Positions 30,393-42,652 of a stretch of DNA of 64,000 nt are shown piece after piece. Location of the stretch: positions 14,891,496 through 14,955,495 of the forward strand of contig CM060857.1 in assembly GCA_030737835.1 (NCBI GenBank), in the 5' to 3' direction. Below the pieces are notes generated by a model that saw only the letters and a list, made by a program, of their open reading frames with translations, made no database searches and was not told the origin of the DNA. Positions within the stretch are counted from its first letter, which is position 1; each line of letters opens with the position of its first letter. The position numbers and the translations under genes are program-made. This DNA comes from Acorus gramineus (taxonomy: Eukaryota; Streptophyta; Magnoliopsida; Acorales; Acoraceae).

Positions 30393-32897
30393 CTACCTAG
30401 TATTTCGTGGACGACCTTTCTTTCGCCTCTCATCAGGAGGCTGTAAGGCTAAATTCGTCGGAGGCCAATAGCCCTTTTGTCTCACCGGACAGGATTCTGG
30501 GACATACTTCAAACAATATGATTCGGTGGTGTACCATTTAGAGACGTAATCCTCATATGACACACGGATTGCCATGCACGTCGCCATCACATGAGAGCAT
30601 GGATGATGAAACAACTTAGGATCATTGCATTCACAAGATGCAACTTCCTTCAACTCAACCTCATATGGATTATTCCATCGATCATGCACGTCGAATCGTT
30701 CCAATGAGTATTGAAGAACTCTCATCTGCCGACATTCTCATTCTGAATCGATGAGTTTAGCATTCAATTTGGGCATAAAGGGTGATGTTGTCATCTGTCT
30801 ACTTTCACGACATGTGACAAAGAAGTCATTCATTCGATAGAATGTCTGTTATATCAATGTTGTTATTGAAAGTCCGCGTGTTCCTTTCAAAACGCAATTC
30901 ATACATTCAGATTTATTAGTTGTCATAGCACCCCAACGTCTTCCACCGTCATGACATAGGGTCCATTGTTCTTTGCTAACTCTATTTAGCCAACCCCTTG
31001 CTTCAAGATTCATGAATTCTATCCTTCGCATCGTCTTCTCGAACTCATGAAATTGTTGTCCTCTGGGATGCTCTGTACATCAATTCCACCAAATTGATAT
31101 CCTCGTATGTTTTCTTAAAATTATTCCTCAGATGTCGAATGCAAAAACAATGAGCAACTCCGGTCTCCACAGTAGACTGACGTACGGCTTGAATGATGCT
31201 TGGATCACGGTCTGAAATGATGGTCAAACCACGACAATCACTGACAAACTGATGAATGCAACACAAAAACCAATGCCAACTAGACCCATTTTTGCTTTCA
31301 ACCACAGCAAACGCGAGAGGAAACAACCTATCATCCACGTCACTGCCAATTGCTATAGGAAGATTCTCAAGATATTTACCATACAAGTGGGTCCCATCAA
31401 TGGATAAAATTGGATGACAAAAATGAAATCCTGCAATAGAAGGCTCAAATGCCCAAAAAACTCTTTGGAACTTTAAATCCTCGTCCTCATGGGTCTCTAA
31501 TGAGAACACTGAACCTAGATTCGCCGACTGCATCGCTTGTAAATAACTAGGAAGATCAGTATAAGATTCGTCCCAATTTCTAAAAATCTTCTCGAATGCC
31601 ATACATTTTGCTTTCCAAGCCTTGCGGTAACTGATTTTCACGTGAAACTCTAAAAGAATCCGCTCCTGTATCTCAATCGAAATAATCCTTAATTGATTGC
31701 GGACAATAGGCATTATCATATGACAAATATGAGTAGATGTGAATTGCCTATGATCTGCATTCAAAATGGGATTATGACAAGTGTGCATCTCACTCATCAT
31801 CTTGATTTTTCAATACTCTTGTCTCAATGCTTTGATTGCATGCAATCTCCATTTGCAATCTTGTTCCTTGCATTCAACAGTTAAACGTTTGGTTGTGGAG
31901 TCCTTCGTCTTGAATTGAACACTGTTGCGAATACTGAATTCGTGCAAAGCAGTGTATAGGGCTTCTTTGTTGATGAAGATTTGATCTTTCTCAATTTCTA
32001 ATGGTAGAGATCTAGAATAATGCCCGTACACCGTCTTAGGTCCTTCTTGAATGGCCGCATTCACCAACTCTGTCGTAGTATATATGCTCGGCGGACGCTC
32101 TTCAAACCTTTGACTAGGTTGGAAATGCTGAACGGGAAATTCATCATCCTCATTCTCTTCGACATCAATCTCTGGGCCAACATATTCATTGCTAACATAT
32201 GCCAACGACTCCAAGTGTTCAGAGTCTGTATCAACTTCCACCTCTTCATTGTCCGCCTCAACTCTCATATCTCTAACACTTTCATGAGAACATTCAGGGT
32301 GATCGAAATTCAATGGTGATGGAGGTGGACTCAAATTGACATTGAAAGCCATATGCGATGACGATGGTAGATGCGGTGAATATCCATGTGAGGGCCTGAT
32401 ATGAATCATACTTAGTGTGTAACAAATAAAAACAAGAACATTATTAAATAAGGCAATCGACAAGTTTCTTACCATGTTCTCCACTATGTATGCATGTCTG
32501 TTCTGCCATCATTAAATGGATAAAGACTAACCGGTTCTTGGTCATCATCGACTATTCACGTGCATGACCTATCTCGTTGGATGACCTCCGCTTTCTCCAA
32601 ATAAAGCTCAACACTAGCGGCATGAGTAGTGTACAAATTTAGCATCACTTTTACACTTGTGTCATTGTATTCCCTCATGCATTCATTTGCAAGCGTCGGA
32701 TATCTACAAGTCATAACTAATTTGTACCGACTTTGATCAATACTCATTAATTCATGAATCATATTGACCAACTCCTCGAAAGTGATTGTTTTAGCTATCA
32801 TAATGATTTCTTGATGTCCACCCACGTAACGAGGCTTCCCACCATTGTTTACTAACCGTCCATCACAATAACAAATGATTGAAACTTCACAATCCAT
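30393..32897 (-). pseudogene. Mutator-like (MULE) transposase, decayed
   Basis: The reading frame runs from MDCEVSIICYCDGRLVNNGG (PB1-like N-terminal region common in plant MULE proteins) through an exon boundary (donor 32472, exon restart 32395), a MuDR-type zinc/DNA-binding region (TVECKEQDCKWRLHA), the MULE catalytic domain with ILSIDGTHLYGKYL (first Asp) and LTIISDRDPSII (second Asp), VAHCFCIRHLRNNF, and a SWIM zinc finger CECNDPKLFHHPCSH. It ends in a basic AT-hook-like RRKKGRPRNTR. In-frame stops are seen at 32556-32558, 32484-32486, 31810-31812, 30849-30851 and 30738-30740, with a 1-nt frameshift near 31050. It cannot encode an active transposase. The PMD gene lies about 180 bp downstream on the same strand. 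Confidence 0.9.
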
Positions 32898-34851
32898 ATT
32901 CTATCATTTCACACAAACAAGTATTATTCACAAATAAAAGATTTACACCATTGGATTTAAATAATAATAAAGAAGAACCTTTACCAAAACCATGTTATGA
33001 TATACTTCTATTGTAAAACAAAAAATTACCTTAGCTTGAGCGGAGATGAGGCCAAGAGGGAGCTCGTGGCAGGCGGCTAAGATGGGGTCGGGTCATAATC
33101 GAACAAGGGATGGAGTTGCGGTTGAACAATGGAGCAAAATGGGGGGCTGATTTGGGAGATTTTGGGTGGGTTTGGAGGGGAAGAGTGCTAGGGTTTTATG
33201 TTTTGGAGGGGTGCAAGTCGGGTAAGGGAGAGGAGAGGAGATTAAGGGGGTTTTAAGTTCACAAAATATTGGCCGGATCCGGATTCCGGTGGAACAGCAC
33301 AAAACTCCTCTCTCAGTGGCGTTTTCAGGATGAAAAAATGTCTAAGTATTAAAACGCTAACCCCAATGAAGTTTTTTGCTCAAAAATTATAATACGCCAC
33401 TAGGGTTGATGTATTATTGTTTTTCCTTATAAAACGAATGGGGTTGGCATTTTTAAGAAAAAATTAACATAACACCACCTCCGTTGACGTTTTATACAAG
33501 AAGAATTAGAAAAAATAAAAAATGCCCCTTGATCGAGTTTCATAACTACTTTGATAAATAATTAAAAACAGTTATTAGTTTGATAATTAATTAATTAAAT
33601 AAATATGATTAATTAAAAAAAAAAGCCTTTTGTATCTATCAGTCCAGGTTGTCATTTAATTAGGTGGCATCTGTCCTTATAAGCAAAACAAACAAGAAAA
33701 TTAGGTGGCATCTGTGGTTGTAAGTGGTCAGGTCTTTTCTTGAAGACAGAGAAAGCCGACACGGATTCCAAAACAAAAGTTGCATTTATGGATATAGCGA
33801 CTTTAGTAGTTGAGAAATAGAAATCAATGAAATCTCTGCGTAGATGCGATAGATTTCCACGAGCAATGTTATTTTAATCTTGGAAAGACAATGATAAATT
33901 ACTTTTGTAGGCTTAATTCGATAAGGAGTTAGAAGTAAAAAAATAATTATATTAAATCATGTGTTATTTTATATAGCATAAAAAATATATATATAGATAA
34001 TTGTTCATATTTTTTTTAAAAAAAGTAAGGTTATTTAATTTTATATAAAAGGTGGAATATATTTTATTTTAATTTTTTAATCATATTTTGTAAAACATTG
34101 ACAATTTTTATGACTGTTATATTAAAAAAAGCAAAAATAAAAAGCTTCATGAAATCAAAACCAACAATTTTAATACTCTATTAATAGAAAAGATAAACTT
34201 TGTATTTTTATATTTTTTTTTAAGTTATCTCATACTTTAGATCATGTGAACCAAATGCAAAGTTAAAAATAAGAGCACAAAAAATTAGGGATAACCAAAT
34301 GCATTACCAACTATAAATTTGAATAAAAACAATGATCCTTTTATCCTCATAAATTAAGTTAATTTATAGTATATATTTATCCATTTATCAAATTGGACCG
34401 TAGTTTCTATGAACCGTCACTCAATCGTCGCATGGCGTATATTATCTTAATGTAATATGGATTATGTAGTTTAGGGCTCATTAATGACTGATTTAGGTAT
34501 TTGTAATACTTAGATTTGATTATTAAAAAACAAATTTTTTTTCATTTTTTAAAAATTAACCTTTTAATACTAATGAAAGTAATTTTTTAATTAAATCAGT
34601 TTTTTTATACTTAATTAAAAAATAGAATCACTTTAATTAAAAGTTATACCAAATGACCCCTTCCGCTTTTTTATTACAGCCTCGTCACTCAAATAGCCAC
34701 ATCAGATCAGAAAAAGGTAAATCACCCCTAATACTCTTTTATAAAAGTGGGAACAAACAAAATAAAATAGTCCATGAGCAGTAACCTATTTTTTATTTTT
34801 CAAGACTTTAAATGGAAATATAAGATGTTCATTATTTGTTTACTAAGTTTC
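32898..34851. other. 5' flank of the MULE and AT-rich spacer
   Basis: Just upstream of the transposase, 33290-33500 contains four degenerate copies of a GTTGRCGTTTTAT/AACGCCACTAGGGTTGATG-type motif in mixed orientation, resembling subterminal repeats of DNA transposons. Beyond 33550 the DNA is simple AT-rich sequence and nothing coding was recognised. Confidence 0.35.
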
Positions 34852-35662
34852 CAGGGAGCTCCATTGATTTGTCCTTATAAAAAAATCCTTCTAAAATTAA
34901 TAAATTCTCTTAAGTCCCTACCTTATGAAATAATATTTATTTTAGTCCCTATAACTAACCAGATATGTGGTTAACCGTAATCATGCACGATAAATGCTTG
35001 TTATATCCTTTTAAAATTTATTTTATTTGTTGAAAAAAATCGATATGACTCTCTTAAAACTTATGAAAATAAAAAAAAATCACTATCAAATTTAAAAATC
35101 ATCTTAACTCTTTGAATTTTTCTTAAAATAAAAAAGTCTATGTCATTATTTAAAAATATATACTGATTTATTTAAATTTTATTAAATAAATTATAGTTTT
35201 ATAATCAGGGTGTTATGCCTTTTATTGCTAATAATTTTAAATTGAAAATGTATTATAAAATTTTAATTTGATTTTTAAGTTGTTTTCTTTGATTTTGTAA
35301 TGGAGTTGATGAAGCTATAATTTTTTTTTTGGTCTGTGTGATGAGATTAAGGAGGTGAAAATGTTGAAAAAGAAATCAATTTTGTAGATTAAATGAGATT
35401 CGATGGTTTTTTTTTTTTTACGGTTGATGATGACATTTGAGGAGATGGGATATTAAAAAATGGCGGGGAAATTTTTAACTTACAAAATGACTAAATCTGA
35501 TTTTATAAAGTTTGTAGTGACTGAATTCGATTTTAATAAGTTTTTGATGACTTATTTCGATATACTTTTGATTGCGGGACTAAATTCTTTAATCATACAC
35601 ACTTTATGGAGACCTAAGACGATTTTTTTTATTATTTTAGAGAGACTTTTTATGATTTTAAG
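34852..35662 (+). mobile_element. Dispersed ~0.8-kb repeat, copy 1
   Basis: The segment matches the reverse complement of 57372-58215 along nearly its whole length, with shared words such as AATATTTATTTTAGTCC, ATATGTGGTTAACC, AATCGATATGACTC and TTTTGTAATGGAGTTGATGAA. Partial copies are at 36150-36480 and 61780-62340. It has no coding capacity and looks like a non-autonomous element; I could not define its exact ends. Confidence 0.65.
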
Positions 35663-36886
35663 AGGATTTTAGGAAATTAAGAAAAAGAAATTTATAATAA
35701 AGCATCATTTTAAAAGTTCATCTAGGGCCCATCCAAATTTTATAATCTTATGTAGTGTTTGAAAACACAGTTTGAAAAGCAGCTTTTAGCTTTTACAGCT
35801 TTATGCACACCTTTTGAGGGTATAATGATGATGATTTGAGGGTGTAATGATGATGACTGCTTTATAAAACACAGATTTCAAGGTATAGTTTAAAGATAAA
35901 ATCTAGTAATGATGGTGTATTTAAGTTGACTTGTTTAGTAACAGCTTTTAAATGATGATGTATTTAACTTGATGTGACTGTAAAAATTAAAAATTGCTTT
36001 AAGCTTTTGTAGTCAAACATACACTTAGACTAATTCTGTGCCTCCTAATAACTGTGTGATATGTTTATATCTTTGGTGGTTCAACCATTACATATCCACA
36101 AACAATTGAAAGCTAAGCCCCAGCTACTAAAAAGGGGGGGGGGGGGGGATCGATGTAACTCACTGGAAACTTAATGAAAATAAAAAAAAGGACACTGTAA
36201 AATTAGTAAATTTTCTTGGATCCCTATTTTATTAGACAATATTTATTTTAGTTCCTATTGTAACTAAAACTAATCAGATGTGTGGTTAACCCAAATCATA
36301 TATGGTAAATTACTGATATATCATTTAAAAATTTACTTTCTTTCTTGTAAAAAATTAATATAACTCTCTGAAAATTTATTAAAATAACAAAAAGTCTATG
36401 TAAAATTTAAAAATCATCATAACTTCTTGAAATCTTATGAAAATCACAAAAATATTGTGAAAACTTTCTTCATCGTGATTAAAAAAAAAGGCCAGTTTTG
36501 TTTTTATTAAAAAAAAATTCATCAATCCATAAAATTCATAAATCCATAAAAAGGCCATAAAATTCATCGATCCATCAATCAAGAGGCCTTAAAATACCGT
36601 CAAATAAAACGAATGGATCCCTCTGAAATTGGTTTTTTTGCTAGGTGGCAGCGGTGGATTTAATTAGAGCCGTCCGATCAGTACAGACAAAGCTCTGACG
36701 GTGGGAAAAAAAACCACAACGTTCCATCCACAAATCATACCTAACCTCTCTTAAATATCTGTTATGTCTTCTGTCATCACTTTCACCAGACCGACTGTCG
36801 CTATTTATTGGGTTCCGAAAAGAGAAAAAAAAAGAAAAAAAAAGAAAACCAGAATAGAAGATATCCGAATTCAAAAAAAAAAAAGA
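35663..36886. other. Upstream region of the glycosyltransferase
   Basis: Contains a possible MITE at about 35753-36029 (ends AGTGTTTGAAAACACAG / CTTTTGTAGTCAAACATACACTT), a 16-G run near 36134, and a partial copy of the 0.8-kb repeat (36150-36480). The last 130 bp before the ATG are A/G-rich leader-like sequence, with a weak TTAAATAT motif near 36750 that could serve as a TATA element. Confidence 0.4.
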
Positions 36887-39800
36887 ATGGGAATTACAAA
36901 AAACGTAATCCTATTCCCGTTCATGGCGCAAGGCCACCTCATCCCCTTCATGCAACTCGCCCAACTCATCGACCGCCGAAAGGGCTACTCCGTCACCATC
37001 ATCAACACCCCCTCCAACATCCACACCCTCCGCTCCTCCCTCCCGTCCACCTCCTCCGTCCACCTCGTCGACCTGACCTTCTCCGGCGGCCCAGAGAACA
37101 CCGACTCCATCACCCACGACGAGTTCTACTCCTTCTTTCAGTCCATCGAGTCGTCCATCCGTCCGTCCTTCCGCCGCTTCCTCTCCGACGCCATCGCCGC
37201 CGACCCCGACAACCCACCTTGCATCATCTGCGACGGCTCCCTCGGTTGGACGGTCGAGGTCGCCGAGGAGCTCGGCGTCTTCCACGCGTTCTTCCTTCCC
37301 AGCGGCGCCTACGGCTCCGCCGTCTTCCACTCCCTCTGGACGCAGCGTCCGTACGAGTGGAAAGACTCCGACGAGTTCGCGCTCCCCAACCGTCCCGACA
37401 TAAAGCTGCACCGGTCACAGGTCTTTCCATTTAGGGTGCAGTTGTGTAAAATTTTGATAGGAAAATGAAATAAAATAAGTGAATTTGAGTGAAGAGAAAG
37501 AGGTGAAAAATAAATTTTTATTTATTTATTTATCAATTTTTATAGTATTTGTCCAGGATTAAATTTTTTTTTTTAATTTTTTTAACAAGATAACATAGGG
37601 CAGAGAAATTGATGAAAATTTTTGTCATCCATAATGCTCAAATAAAACTTTTCACTCTATGATTTTTTCTCAATTTTTTTTTGAAAAATTGTTCAAGTAC
37701 CCCTTGATTAAAGTTCTAATTTTTTTCTATCCCTGAATCTTTTTTTATTTTTTATTTACCCCTGAAATCTGATCTTATTTTTTTTTGTCCGTGCCATCTC
37801 ATTTTTTATACCTAAACCATCCCCATTTGTAAATTAGTATTACATTTCTGTAATTGATCGTTACATTTCTGTAATCAGTTATTACATTTCTGTAATTTGC
37901 ATGTCCTTAGTTAGTTCTATATATGATATTACATATTTGTTGTGTAAATTATAGTTTTTGTAATTTCTGTTATAATTGTTATAAGAATAATAGAAGATAT
38001 TACATTTCTATTATGTAAATAGTAGATTATGCCATTGGGCATCACATTGGTAGTTTTTGTTATAGTTGTTATGTAAATGTTAATTTCAGTAATTATTAAG
38101 TACATTGATCAAGAAGTAATTTTATTAAAAAATTACAATTGTTCATAAATTTTCAGTTCAAATTCATGCTATTACTAATTTTATTCATATTGCTAAATAA
38201 AAAATTATTTAAGTGTTTGATTGTTGTATTTTTTATATAGCTTAAAAAATCCGTTCTTCGTTATGAAATACATTGAATATTTAGTTCAATAATTTTATTT
38301 TATTTTATCCAAGAGGACATAAAGAGAATTAAGGGGGAGATAACAATTAATCATTAAGATTTGAAGAAAACGTCGTAATTCAAACAATTGATGTATCTAT
38401 TTTAACGAAACTTTGAGATTGTATTTATAACAATTTTATGTACACTGAATGTATTTATAAATGATAATGTAATGACATTGAGAATGTATATATATGATCA
38501 TTTGGTGTATAAACGTTTTTGCGTACTTTAATATTTTTGTAGATAACTATTAAATATCTGTAACTATATATATAATTTCTGTATGTATCACATTATATTT
38601 CTGTATTTCTGTAACTCTATTTGTAAGAGATAATTCGGGTGTTTTGAAAATTTAGGGGCAAAAAAAAAAAAAAAGGACCAGATTTCAGGAGTAAATAAAA
38701 AATAAAAAAGTCTAGAGACAGAAAAAAAAAATTTTACTCTTAGTTAGAGGGTATTTGGGTATTTGAATAATTCTCCTCTTTCTTCTTCTTTTTATTTATT
38801 TATTTTTTTTTTTTTTTTTTTTTTTTTTGACACAATGACACTTTGATGATTTTATGGGAATCTCACGTATTTATATTGTTATCTTTTTTTTATATATTTA
38901 AGCTATTATTATTTTAATATTTATTTATTTATATTTGAAAGGTCAGGATACAAATTTTTTTTTATACAATTATAAAATTTTTATTATGTGGCTGTCCAAT
39001 TGTCCTAACATAAAGCTGCACTGGTCACAGGTCTCGCCGATGCTATTGCATGCCAACGACGAGGACCCGGGGTTCATGTACTTCCGTCGGCAGATCCTGA
39101 TGAGTTCGAACTCGAGCGGGATCTTGATCAACACGGCGAAGGAGTTCGAGAGAGGGGGAGTCGAGTTTCTGGAGGCGCAGACGGGGACACCCATCTGGCC
39201 TATCGGACCGATCCTTCGAATGCCGAAGAAGTCGACACCCTCTGACAGCGGTTGCGTCGCATGGTTGAACCAACATGCGGAGGCTTCCGTTCTGTATGTC
39301 TCATTCGGGTCGGAGAATTCCATATCGGCTCCGCAGATGATGGAGCTCGCGATGGGTCTGGAGGCGAGCGAGACGATTTTCGTGTGGGTGGTCAGGCCTC
39401 CGGTGGGGTTCGACTTCGAGGGGGAGTTCAGGGCGGAGGAGTGGTTGCCGGAGGGGTTCGAGGAGAGGATGAGAGAGAGAAACAGGGGGATGTTGATACG
39501 GGGGTGGGCGCCACAGCTTGAGATACTATCGCACACGTCGACAGGGGGTTTCTTGAGTCATTGTGGGTGGAATTCGGTGATTGAGAGTTTGAGCAACGGC
39601 GTGCCGATTATCGGGTGGCCGTTGGGGGCGGAGCAGTACTACAATTCGAAGATGATGGTGGAGGAGGTTGGGGTGTGCGTGGAGGTTGCGAGGGGGAGCG
39701 AGTCGGTGGTGGAGAGGGGGCACGTGGAGAGGATTGTGCGGTCGGTGATGGACGATGGTGGGTTGGGGAGGGAGATGAGGAGGAAGGCGAGGGAGATGGG

Positions 39801-39888
39801 GAAGGTGTTGAGGGAGGCGGTTGGAGAGGGTGGGGCTTCGGTGAGAGCCATGGATGAGTTTCTTGTGAAGGCTTTCTCTAATAAGTGA
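36887..39888 (+). CDS. Family-1 UDP-glycosyltransferase (UGT92-like)
   Basis: The protein transfers a sugar, probably glucose, from UDP-sugar to a small molecule in the cytosol; the acceptor is unknown. Two exons, 36887-37420 and 39031-39888, give 463 aa. The start opens MGITKNVILFPFMAQGHLIP with the catalytic His17; Asp116 (CIICDG) is the likely partner. The PSPG box spans W337-Q380 (WAPQLEIL...HCGWNSVIESL...WPLGAEQ), and its final Gln is typical of UDP-glucose users. The exon junction SQ/VSPMLL leaves no gap relative to related enzymes, as I recall them. An in-frame ATG at 36764 would add 41 Lys-rich residues and was not chosen because the family starts near the VILFPF strand. The 1,610-nt intron ends with a near copy of the end of exon 1. 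Overall similarity recalls the UGT92 group, but the substrate should not be assumed. Confidence 0.93.
37373..37424 (+). repeat. Direct duplicate across exon-1 donor of the UGT (copy 1)
   Basis: This segment reads ...AACCGTCCCGACATAAAGCTGCACCGG then TCACAG/GTCT. It is repeated at 38983-39034 with few differences. Copy 1 provides the donor of the only intron. Confidence 0.85.
38983..39034 (+). repeat. Direct duplicate at intron 3' end of the UGT (copy 2)
   Basis: This segment reads AATTGTCCTAACATAAAGC then TGCACTGGTCACAG/GTCT. The last 30 nt differ from copy 1 at only a few positions, and both carry CACAG/GT. Copy 2 provides the acceptor AG, so its upstream part is spliced out even though it would encode CPNIKLHWSQ. 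Confidence 0.85.
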
Positions 39889-41029
39889 TGATGTAATTGG
39901 TGGAAGGACAAAAGAGTCCTATCCAATCAAGCCGAGTAACATTAGTATCATTAGTATAAAACTATAAAGCTTATGAGTTAAACTGTACATCTTATTAATC
40001 GAACTGCACAAAAAATGTCATTGTATTCAACAATTGACTATGTAGTTTGATTCATAGGTTGTATAGTTCAATTTATAAGTTGTATAATTCGATACTGATA
40101 ATATCAAACTTAACTGGATTCGGACACCTTTACACCATCACTCAGAGAAAGCCTTCACGAGGAACTCATCCATTGGCTCTCACTGAAACCCCAAATTCTC
40201 CAACCGCCTCTCTCAACACCGTCCCAATCTCCCTCGCCTTCCTCCTCATCTCCATCCCCTCTCCATGTAATTTAATGGATGAATTTCTCGTGAATGCATT
40301 CTCCACCTGATTTAATGGAGGATTATCAACCTTATATAGTTTGATTTGATACACGTATCATTAAAGATGACAAGTTTTGAGGGCTTCCCTAAAATTCACC
40401 CCTCCAAGCCCAAACACATGGTTTGGTCATCTTTTCAAATGTTGTTTTTTAATTTATGAAAAAACCGCATGAAACGTGTCGTCAAAGTTGAATATCTGGT
40501 TGTGTTTGGGTCTACGGGGTAAAATTTCTGTTTCCTGTATCATTGAAGTCGCCACACCACGAGTCCAAAAGGAACCTTAGAATAATCACATTTATCTGGT
40601 CTAGTTCAAGTGAATGAGTATAAATATTTAATGAAGCAATGCTAGAATCAATTATATTTATAGTTTGGAAAATGGAAGACTCAGTCACATTCACCAATCA
40701 AAACTCAGACCTCATATATTTTTATTTTTTAAAAATAGTAAACTTCATTTAATAGAGTATATGCTTTGATAAAAAGTGTATATCACTCCATTAATTCAAA
40801 TTGAATGAAGTTATTTTTAGGAAGTGTAAGAAAATATTTAATGTGGTATATACAATATTTAACGAGGTATATGCTTCACTGGATTTCTAACGTGGTATAT
40901 ATGACTGTGTTTTGGATTGAGAAAAAAAATAAATGTAACAATACTCATATAGTTTTTTGCCTGCTTATTAAATTCATGTTGTGGATGTGGAAAGCGTTTC
41001 CGAAAGAAGACATATCAAATAGAATTATA
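39889..41029. other. 3' flank of UGT with gene debris
   Basis: Contains the UGT 3' UTR, the inverted UGT tail fragments (40127-40315) and AT-rich DNA. No complete gene was recognised. Confidence 0.5.
40127..40315 (-). pseudogene. UGT C-terminal fragments in inverted arrangement
   Basis: On the minus strand 40258 to 40130 encodes EMRRKAREIGTVLREAVGE followed by FGVSVRA and, after a 1-nt shift, MDEFLVKAFSE and stop, nearly the last 40 residues of the intact UGT upstream. On the plus strand 40276-40311 encodes MDEFLVNAFST and stop, a second copy of the same tail. No PSPG box or upstream part is present. The pieces must derive from a related second gene or from an inverted duplication of the 3' end. 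Confidence 0.85.
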
Positions 41030-41330
41030 AGGACTAGTTTGGTAAGGGGTTAAAGTTTTGATTATAAATTGTCCTAATTTTATGAGATAAAAAAATATAT
41101 CAATTTATTCATATTTACATTTGTCAAAATGGGATAAAAAGTGTGGATAAATGCTATCCCAGCCTTGAGGTGGAATAAAATATCCGTATTTTCATTTCAA
41201 ATTTTAGACAACTGTCCACAGTTTATTCAAATTATTTTTTATACTAAACGGAGATAGGTTGTCATTCCACTAATTTATCCTTATAATTATCTTTTATTCC
41301 AACGTTTATCCCCTTGCTAAATAAAAAAGG
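41030..41330 (+). mobile_element. MITE-like repeat, copy B
   Basis: Runs from CTAGTTTGGTAAGGGGTTAAAG through GGATAAATGCTATCCCAGCC and CAACTGTCCACAGTTTATTC to TTTATCCCCTTGCTAAAT. It aligns along its length with 51895-52172 and 52183-52480, and with 19880-20205 in reverse. TTATAA occurs on both sides and could be a target duplication. Confidence 0.65.
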
Positions 41331-42652
41331 GCTAGTTATAATATAATCCCATTCAGTATTGGACGTGAACCGGACAAACTTTTCAAAACGGGTGGATTAT
41401 ATAATTATATTGGACTCATCCAACATGAATTTTTTTTTACTGCCGGGTTGTAAGTTTTTTTAAAGTTTCTAGGAATGATTCCTTTACCACTTGTTTAGGG
41501 TGAAACGTAAGTCAAGAATAGAGAAAAATACAGAAGAATAATCCCAAAAAACTGTTTGTTTTGTAATAATAAACCTTGATAGCTATATCTGGATAAGCTA
41601 TGATAAGATCTAATAACTATTATCAGAAAATGCTAGAATTGTTTATCAGCACTTATCTATGCTAATAGATAAAAATATTATTCTTTGTCATTTTAAAAAA
41701 ATTATTTCACTTAACACTCTATGCACACATTCCAAAAACTGTTACATCTATCATATCACAAACATATCTCACACTTATTCTCAAACATAATAATCTATAC
41801 AAATATATAGTTGTCATTTTTATGTTTTTCAATGAAAATAACAGAAAAGGTAACCAAACAAAAATTTATTTATTTAGCATGGATTGTTATCTATCCTAGT
41901 ATAACTATCAGGGGCGAATAATCCTATGAATACCCGTACGTGGGTTAACAACTAACATGTATGCCCCTTGATTTTATGTGTGGTTGGTCACATGTTTATT
42001 TCAAGTTTATTAAGTCGTTATTTTAATATTTATATGTTTTGAGGTTTTATTTTTTTAACATTTTGATATTTTTTTAGTTTTTTTTTTTTTTGTGTAGTAT
42101 GATATTTTTTTTGAGATTTATTCTACCAATACAATAGTGAAGAATTTTTTTTAATTATAAAATGTATGAAAGTTTATGTCAAAAAAGTCCTAGGTTTTTG
42201 TAAGAAAGAATGCACTCACGCACCAGCCCCCGAAATGAGAGCGTGCCTTTATGTGTTTCACATCCAAAAAAAACATCCCATTCTTAAAAGAATGCTGTTA
42301 TATTCAATTTTTTTTTTAATTCAAAATAAGGACTTATATATTTTATTATAAATTTAATAAAACATATATTTTATTAAATAATATATATATTTTATTGATT
42401 TTTTTTTATATTTATTAAAAATAAATTTATTCCATTTAAAATTATGTTACACATATTTTTTATTAAAACATATATCTCATCCGATAATGTTTCTTATTTT
42501 TAAAGAATAAAAATATTTGATGTCTGAATTTTGATCGATCGTGGAATGTCACTGATGAGTCTATCATTTTCCTTCTTTTAAACCCACAACCCCCCGAACA
42601 ACAAAAACACAATCCAAGAAAAAGACCCCTAAAAAACCCTAATTTCGTAAAC
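41331..42652. other. Upstream region of dihydroxy-acid dehydratase
   Basis: AT-rich DNA with long poly-T runs. No coding sequence and no convincing TATA box was found. Confidence 0.4.

Noticed and set aside
36808..37434. 208-codon ORF in another frame and antisense ORFs over UGT exon 1
   Set aside because: His/Pro/Arg-rich shadow frames of the GC-rich exon, while the UGT frame matches the family along its whole length.
37590..38900. Possible gene or CRISPR-like spacing in the UGT intron (repeated ATTACATTTCTGTAAT words)
   Set aside because: The words are short, irregularly spaced, AT-rich degenerate repeats in a plant intron; there is no array structure.
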